DNA from: Selenomonadaceae bacterium
GTDB lineage: Bacteria; Bacillota; Negativicutes; Selenomonadales; Selenomonadaceae
Direction: 5' to 3'
DNA length: 64,000 nucleotides
Assembly: GCA_017476005.1 (NCBI GenBank)
Contig: JAFVEM010000028.1
Span: forward strand, 32,121 to 96,120
Positions 60,994-64,000 of the stretch are shown here, piece by piece. Both the position numbers and the translations under genes were made by a program. Numbering within the stretch: the stretch's first letter is position 1; each line of letters begins with the position of its first letter. The notes under the pieces were generated by a model. The model was not told where the DNA came from. It did not search any database and saw only the letters and a program-made list of their open reading frames with translations.

Positions 60994-61503
60994 ATGGACA
61001 TGATTTATATTTCCCATCCCTACACTGGGAACGAAAAGGAAAACCGCAAGACCGCTGCCCAAATCACGAAGAGGCTGGGCAAGAAGTACCCGTATATCAC
61101 ATTCGTCAATCCCATGAGCGTATTGCTCCATCTGAAGGATGCCAATCTTCCCTATGATACGGTGCTGGCGCAATGCAAAGCTGTCCTCGCTAAATGCGAT
61201 GGCATCATCATGGCGGGAGAATGGGCGAACAGCAGAGGATGCATGGAAGAGCGCAATCTTGCCGTGGAACATCGGATGGTGATCTGGGAGAGCGTGGAGG
61301 ATTTCTGCGCCGACCATGATATGCCCAACGACTGCTACGGAAAATACAGCTACTGCAAGAAATGCCTGTGCCGGGATTGCGTGGAGCGGTTGGCCTGTTG
61401 GAACTGCAATGACTGCGAAAAAGCCCTCGGACAGAAGTTGCCCATCGGCTTTACGGGAGAAGATGCCTGGGAATGCACACGTTATCGGAAACGCCCGGAA
61501 TAG
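60994..61503 (+). CDS. DUF4406 (nucleoside 2-deoxyribosyltransferase-like) protein with Cys-rich tail
   Basis: 169 residues from the ATG behind GAAGGAG. Residues 1-100 match DUF4406: MIYISHPYTGNEKENRKTA, then NPMSVLLHL and CDGIIMAGEWANSRGCMEE. The C-terminal 50 residues add a cluster of nine cysteines (CYGKYSYCKKCLCRDC, then CWNCNDC), probably a zinc-binding module. The enzymatic role, possibly nucleotide metabolism, is inferred from the fold family only. Confidence 0.78.
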   Translation: MDMIYISHPYTGNEKENRKTAAQITKRLGKKYPYITFVNPMSVLLHLKDANLPYDTVLAQCKAVLAKCDGIIMAGEWANSRGCMEERNLAVEHRMVIWESVEDFCADHDMPNDCYGKYSYCKKCLCRDCVERLACWNCNDCEKALGQKLPIGFTGEDAWECTRYRKRPE

Positions 61504-61514
61504 GAGGGATGCCT

Positions 61515-61874
61515 ATGAATCCGTATGAGGCTCTGGCCAACGCTATCATTCAGCAGGCGGCGAATGACCATCGGCGGGCAACAAAGTTTCTCAAAGCCAA
61601 TCCCAAAACCGATGGACTGGTGGCAACGGTCGCCAAACAAATCAGGGAGCGGAAAGCCAGAATCAAGGCACGTAAGGAGAACAGCGAACCTGCCGTAGCG
61701 GAGGAAAAAACTGCCGAAGAGAAAATGCTTGCCCGGATTATGGTCTGCGAGGCGTTAGTGAAGGACACCGAGTCATTCTTCCGTTCCGACTGGTTCAGCG
61801 ATTTGACGGACTTGGACGGAGTGTGGCTCTTGGAAAAACTCAAGAAGATGGAGGATGAACAGTATGGACGTTAA
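61515..61874 (+). CDS. Phage hypothetical protein
   Basis: 119 residues from the ATG behind AGGAGGG. Helical and charged throughout, with a basic stretch (IRERKARIKARKENSE) in the middle and a Trp/Asp-rich C-terminal segment (FFRSDWFSDLTDLDGVWLLE). No family recognised. It overlaps the next gene by 11 bases, so both are probably translated together. Confidence 0.65.
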   Translation: MNPYEALANAIIQQAANDHRRATKFLKANPKTDGLVATVAKQIRERKARIKARKENSEPAVAEEKTAEEKMLARIMVCEALVKDTESFFRSDWFSDLTDLDGVWLLEKLKKMEDEQYGR

Positions 61875-62277
61875 GAATTTTTTGGAACGGGCTATGCACT
61901 TGGATGTGCTGATTAATTCCCACGTGGAAGAGCTTGACAACTATCGCAAACTGTCCATGAAAATCAGCAGTAGCCGCTTGGAGGAACACGTCAGCCACAG
62001 CGCACCGACCGAGGCTCCTTATGTCAAATGGGTGGAGCGCATCGTGGATAAGGAACGGGAAATCAACGAAGAGATCGACCGCTTGGTGGACATCAAGATG
62101 GAAACCAGCAAGTTCATCGACAAAGTGGACAATCCGGAGTGGCAGTACATTCTCCGCAGCCGTTACATTATGGGCTGCACGTGGGAGCAAATTGCCAAGG
62201 GAATCGACTGCAGCGTCAGCACCGTCAAGCGCTCCCATCAAAAAGCTCTCGAAAAACTGGAAAAAATCGAGATTTGA
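61864..62277 (+). CDS. DUF1492/ArpU-like phage late regulator
   Basis: 137 residues from the ATG nine bases after GGAGG. An N-terminal coiled coil is followed by a sigma region 4-like helix-turn-helix: YILRSRYIMGCTWEQIAKGI, then DCSVSTVKRSHQKALEKL. Proteins of this type sit just before the packaging genes in Firmicutes prophages and activate late transcription. Two direct repeats lie immediately downstream. Confidence 0.82.
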   Translation: MDVKNFLERAMHLDVLINSHVEELDNYRKLSMKISSSRLEEHVSHSAPTEAPYVKWVERIVDKEREINEEIDRLVDIKMETSKFIDKVDNPEWQYILRSRYIMGCTWEQIAKGIDCSVSTVKRSHQKALEKLEKIEI

Positions 62278-62278
62278 C

Positions 62279-62309
62279 CCGTTTTGAACCGATGTGAGCC
62301 GTTTTGAAC
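62279..62309 (+). repeat. Direct repeat pair before the packaging genes
   Basis: CCGTTTTGAAC occurs at 62279-62289 and 62299-62309, two helical turns apart. It is a possible binding site for the adjacent DUF1492 regulator, or part of a cos/packaging region. Confidence 0.5.
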
Positions 62310-62375
62310 TTTTCACAGCTATTGCACTCTTGCGGAGAGCCTGTTAGGATATACCATGTAAGAGTGTAAAGCACG

Positions 62376-62411
62376 ACCTCCAAGGGGAGTAATCCCGGCG
62401 GAGGTTTTTTC
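62376..62411 (+). terminator. Terminator-like hairpin that includes the HNH gene's ribosome site
   Basis: ACCTCC (62376-62381) pairs with GGAGGT (62400-62405) around an inner GGGA/TCCC stem, followed by six T. The right arm is also the only Shine-Dalgarno for the ATG at 62412. It may therefore stop transcription or block translation, depending on context. Confidence 0.65.
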
Positions 62412-62792
62412 ATGCCCAAAATCGAGGTGAGCAGATTGCCAACGAAACCAAAACGCCCCTGCCGCTACGGTGGCTGTCCGAATTTGACCGACAGCAAAAG
62501 CGGCTACTGCGAAGAACACCGTGGCCTTATGCAAGGGCACTACGAGCATTTTGCCCGTGGCTACAATCAGCACGAGCGGTACGGAAGTTCGTGGAAGAAA
62601 ATCCGTGACAGGTATATCACGGCTCACCCACTTTGCGAGGTTTGCCTTGGACTGGACAAAGCAACGATGGCAACACTTGTCCATCATGTGAAACCCATCG
62701 CCGATGGCGGCACGAATGACGAGAGCAATCTGCGGAGCCTGTGTGCCAGTTGCCATGAGAAAATCCATCGGCGAAGGACATCCGACCGCTGA
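62412..62792 (+). CDS. Phage HNH endonuclease
   Basis: 126 residues. An N-terminal zinc ribbon (CRYGGCPNL, then CEEHRG) is followed by the HNH core: CEVCLGLDKATMATLVHHVK, then ADGGTNDESNLRSLCASCHE. HNH proteins beside terminase genes act in DNA packaging with the terminase. The small terminase gene follows after 109 bases. Confidence 0.9.
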   Translation: MPKIEVSRLPTKPKRPCRYGGCPNLTDSKSGYCEEHRGLMQGHYEHFARGYNQHERYGSSWKKIRDRYITAHPLCEVCLGLDKATMATLVHHVKPIADGGTNDESNLRSLCASCHEKIHRRRTSDR

Positions 62793-62901
62793 CCGGGCAG
62801 GGGCGGGCGAAATCTCTACAACCCTGCCGTACCATGACCGGCACGGGGGCTCGCGCACAAAAAAGACGGTTCAAACGGGGTATTAACCCAAGGGAGGTGA
62901 A

Positions 62902-63474
62902 ATGATGGCGAAAGACGGAACGAATCGAGGCGGGCGGCGTGTTCGTGCCGGGGATAAGCCGGACGCATTGGCGGATAAGATTGCCAACGGACGCGAGGCT
63001 ACCGTGATGGAGCTTCCCATGACGGAACTAAACGGAGCGGAACTCACCAATGCCGCAGACCTCTACGGCGAGGAAATGCCTCAGCCCAGCGAATACCTGT
63101 CGGCAAAGCAACGGGACGGCAGACCTTTGGGAGCGGATGAGATTTTCCGTGAGACTTGGATTTGGCTCAAGGAGCGCGGCTGTGAAAAGCTGGTGAATCC
63201 TCGGCTCATCGAAAGCTACGCACAGTCTTTCGCCCGCTTCATCCAATGCGACGAGGCTGTCAGTTCCTACGGCCTGCTCGGCAAACACCCCACCACGGGA
63301 GGAGCGATTTCTTCTCCCTTCGTCCAGATGGCAAATGCCTATCAAAAGCAAGCCAATCTCCTGTGGTACGAGATTTTTGAAATCGTGAAGCAGAACTGCA
63401 CCACCACATTTGAGGGACTGCCCCAAGTGGACAAAATGGAGCAACTGCTCCGCTCCCGTAAGGGGGTGACATGA
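62902..63474 (+). CDS. Phage terminase small subunit (P27-like)
   Basis: 190 residues behind GGGAGGTGA; the second ATG (62905) has the better spacing. The N-terminus is basic (NRGGRRVRAGDKPDALADKI). The central helical part (EIFRETWIWLKERGCEKLVN, then ESYAQSFARF) fits P27-type small terminases, which bind packaging sites on concatemeric phage DNA. It overlaps the following methyltransferase start (ATGA). Confidence 0.8.
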   Translation: MMAKDGTNRGGRRVRAGDKPDALADKIANGREATVMELPMTELNGAELTNAADLYGEEMPQPSEYLSAKQRDGRPLGADEIFRETWIWLKERGCEKLVNPRLIESYAQSFARFIQCDEAVSSYGLLGKHPTTGGAISSPFVQMANAYQKQANLLWYEIFEIVKQNCTTTFEGLPQVDKMEQLLRSRKGVT

Positions 63475-64000
63475 TGCTCACGCGAAACCGCATATACAAC
63501 ATGGACTGCGTGGCTGGCATGAAGCTCCTCGATAGCGGCTCCGTTGATTTGACGGTGACTTCTCCTCCCTACGACAATCTGCGAATGTACAAGGGCTACA
63601 GCTTCGACTTCGATGCCGTTGCCGCAGAACTCTACCGAGTGACCAAGGACAGCGGCGTGGTGGTCTGGGTAGTCAATGACGCTACCGTCAAGGGGAGCGA
63701 AACCGGGACTTCCTTCCGGCAGGCTCTCCGCTTCAAGGAGATAGGATTCCTCCTGCATGACACGATGGTATACCTGAAAGACTCCTGCCCGTACCCGGAA
63801 ACCACTCGCTACTATCCGTCCTTCGAGTATATGTTCGTCTTGGTGAAAGGTAAGCGCATCGGAACTGTGCATCTCATTGCCGATAAGCCCAACAAGACCA
63901 GTGGTGACAAGATTACCGGGACGGAACGAAAAGCCGATGGGACTGTGAAATATATGTCGGCGGGGGAAAAACACACAGACCGCAAGGTCAAGCCCTGCGG
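63471..64000 (+). CDS. Phage DNA methyltransferase, cut by window end
   Basis: At least 176 residues, with no stop before the window end. It opens NRIYNMDCVAGMKLLDSGSV and then DLTVTSPPYDNL, the catalytic S-P-P-Y motif of N4-cytosine/N6-adenine methylases with the catalytic motif first. Continuing segments (VVVWVVNDATVKGSETGTSF, GFLLHDTMVYLKDS) fit phage N-methyltransferases. The start overlaps the terminase stop. It may protect phage DNA from host enzymes. Target unknown. Confidence 0.85.
   Translation, partial: MMLTRNRIYNMDCVAGMKLLDSGSVDLTVTSPPYDNLRMYKGYSFDFDAVAAELYRVTKDSGVVVWVVNDATVKGSETGTSFRQALRFKEIGFLLHDTMVYLKDSCPYPETTRYYPSFEYMFVLVKGKRIGTVHLIADKPNKTSGDKITGTERKADGTVKYMSAGEKHTDRKVKPC

Noticed and set aside
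1..64000. CRISPR arrays, cas genes, rRNA genes, retron or DGR reverse transcriptase
   Set aside because: No regularly spaced direct repeats of CRISPR type, no cas-like proteins, no rRNA and no reverse-transcriptase motifs were seen on either strand.

Overview
The window looks like a chromosome segment of a diderm Firmicute, most likely a member of the Negativicutes; this is inferred from gene content and order, not from a database search. It has Firmicutes-type housekeeping order (mreBCD-mrdA, prmA-rsmE-mtaB, trmK-nif3) together with minCDE, strong AGGAGG ribosome binding sites and a broken ccmE. The host backbone is GC-moderate, and several acquired stretches are visibly richer in A+T.

Region by region. 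1-2.7 kb: the 3' end of a tyrosine recombinase, recQ, and a small coiled-coil repeat protein. 2.7-10.3 kb: a cell-shape and division block (mreB, mreC, mreD, PBP2, minC, minD, minE, rodA). 10.4-20.2 kb: a PheC-like exported protein, mtaB, rsmE, prmA and serA. The usual rsmE-mtaB junction is split by a 4 kb restriction-modification island carrying two cytosine-C5 methyltransferases around a DUF3883-type nuclease gene. 20.3-29.7 kb: a RelB/YoeB-like toxin-antitoxin pair, a PAS-GGDEF-EAL protein, an amino-acid binding lipoprotein, a ferredoxin-type aldo/keto reductase, leuS, a compact Fst/par-like type I toxin-antitoxin locus with a MITE inserted beside it, nif3 and trmK. 29.7-35.9 kb: tRNA-Asn, trmB, a second RodA/FtsW paralogue, a ccmE relic, a sugar-binding lipoprotein and a membrane diguanylate cyclase.

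36-64 kb is accessory DNA. A DUF5131 gene and a truncated type III mod gene are followed by a long leftward gene series (51.7 down to 37.6 kb): XRE repressor, ImmA-like peptidase, CYTH protein, HsdM fused to half an HsdS, an unknown protein, a PIN protein with a small partner, HsdR, a DUF262 protein, a J-domain-like protein, a HIRAN protein, a TPR protein and a two-TM protein. Facing it, a consensus promoter with repeated candidate operators starts a rightward prophage replication and packaging region: sigma-region-4 protein, Gp157, Sak4-like ATPase, DUF669, an intein-containing helicase, a primase/RepA protein, RusA, DUF4406, DUF1492, HNH, small terminase and a DNA methyltransferase that runs off the window. 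The repressor/ImmA pair is the likely lysogeny switch, and the defence genes lie downstream of the repressor on the same strand.

Most notable observations: (1) the type I toxin-antitoxin locus at 27.5-28.2 kb, with a 32-residue toxin, a convergent antisense RNA promoter, repeats over the start codon and a duplicated antisense unit; (2) the R-M island flanked by two alleles of the rsmE 3' end that differ only at synonymous sites; (3) a LAGLIDADG intein in the P-loop of the phage helicase; (4) the HsdM-half-HsdS fusion and the uncharacterised DUF262/J-domain/HIRAN/TPR/two-TM cluster in the repressor-led gene series; (5) a roughly 350-base structured non-coding stretch between the phage switch and the replication genes.
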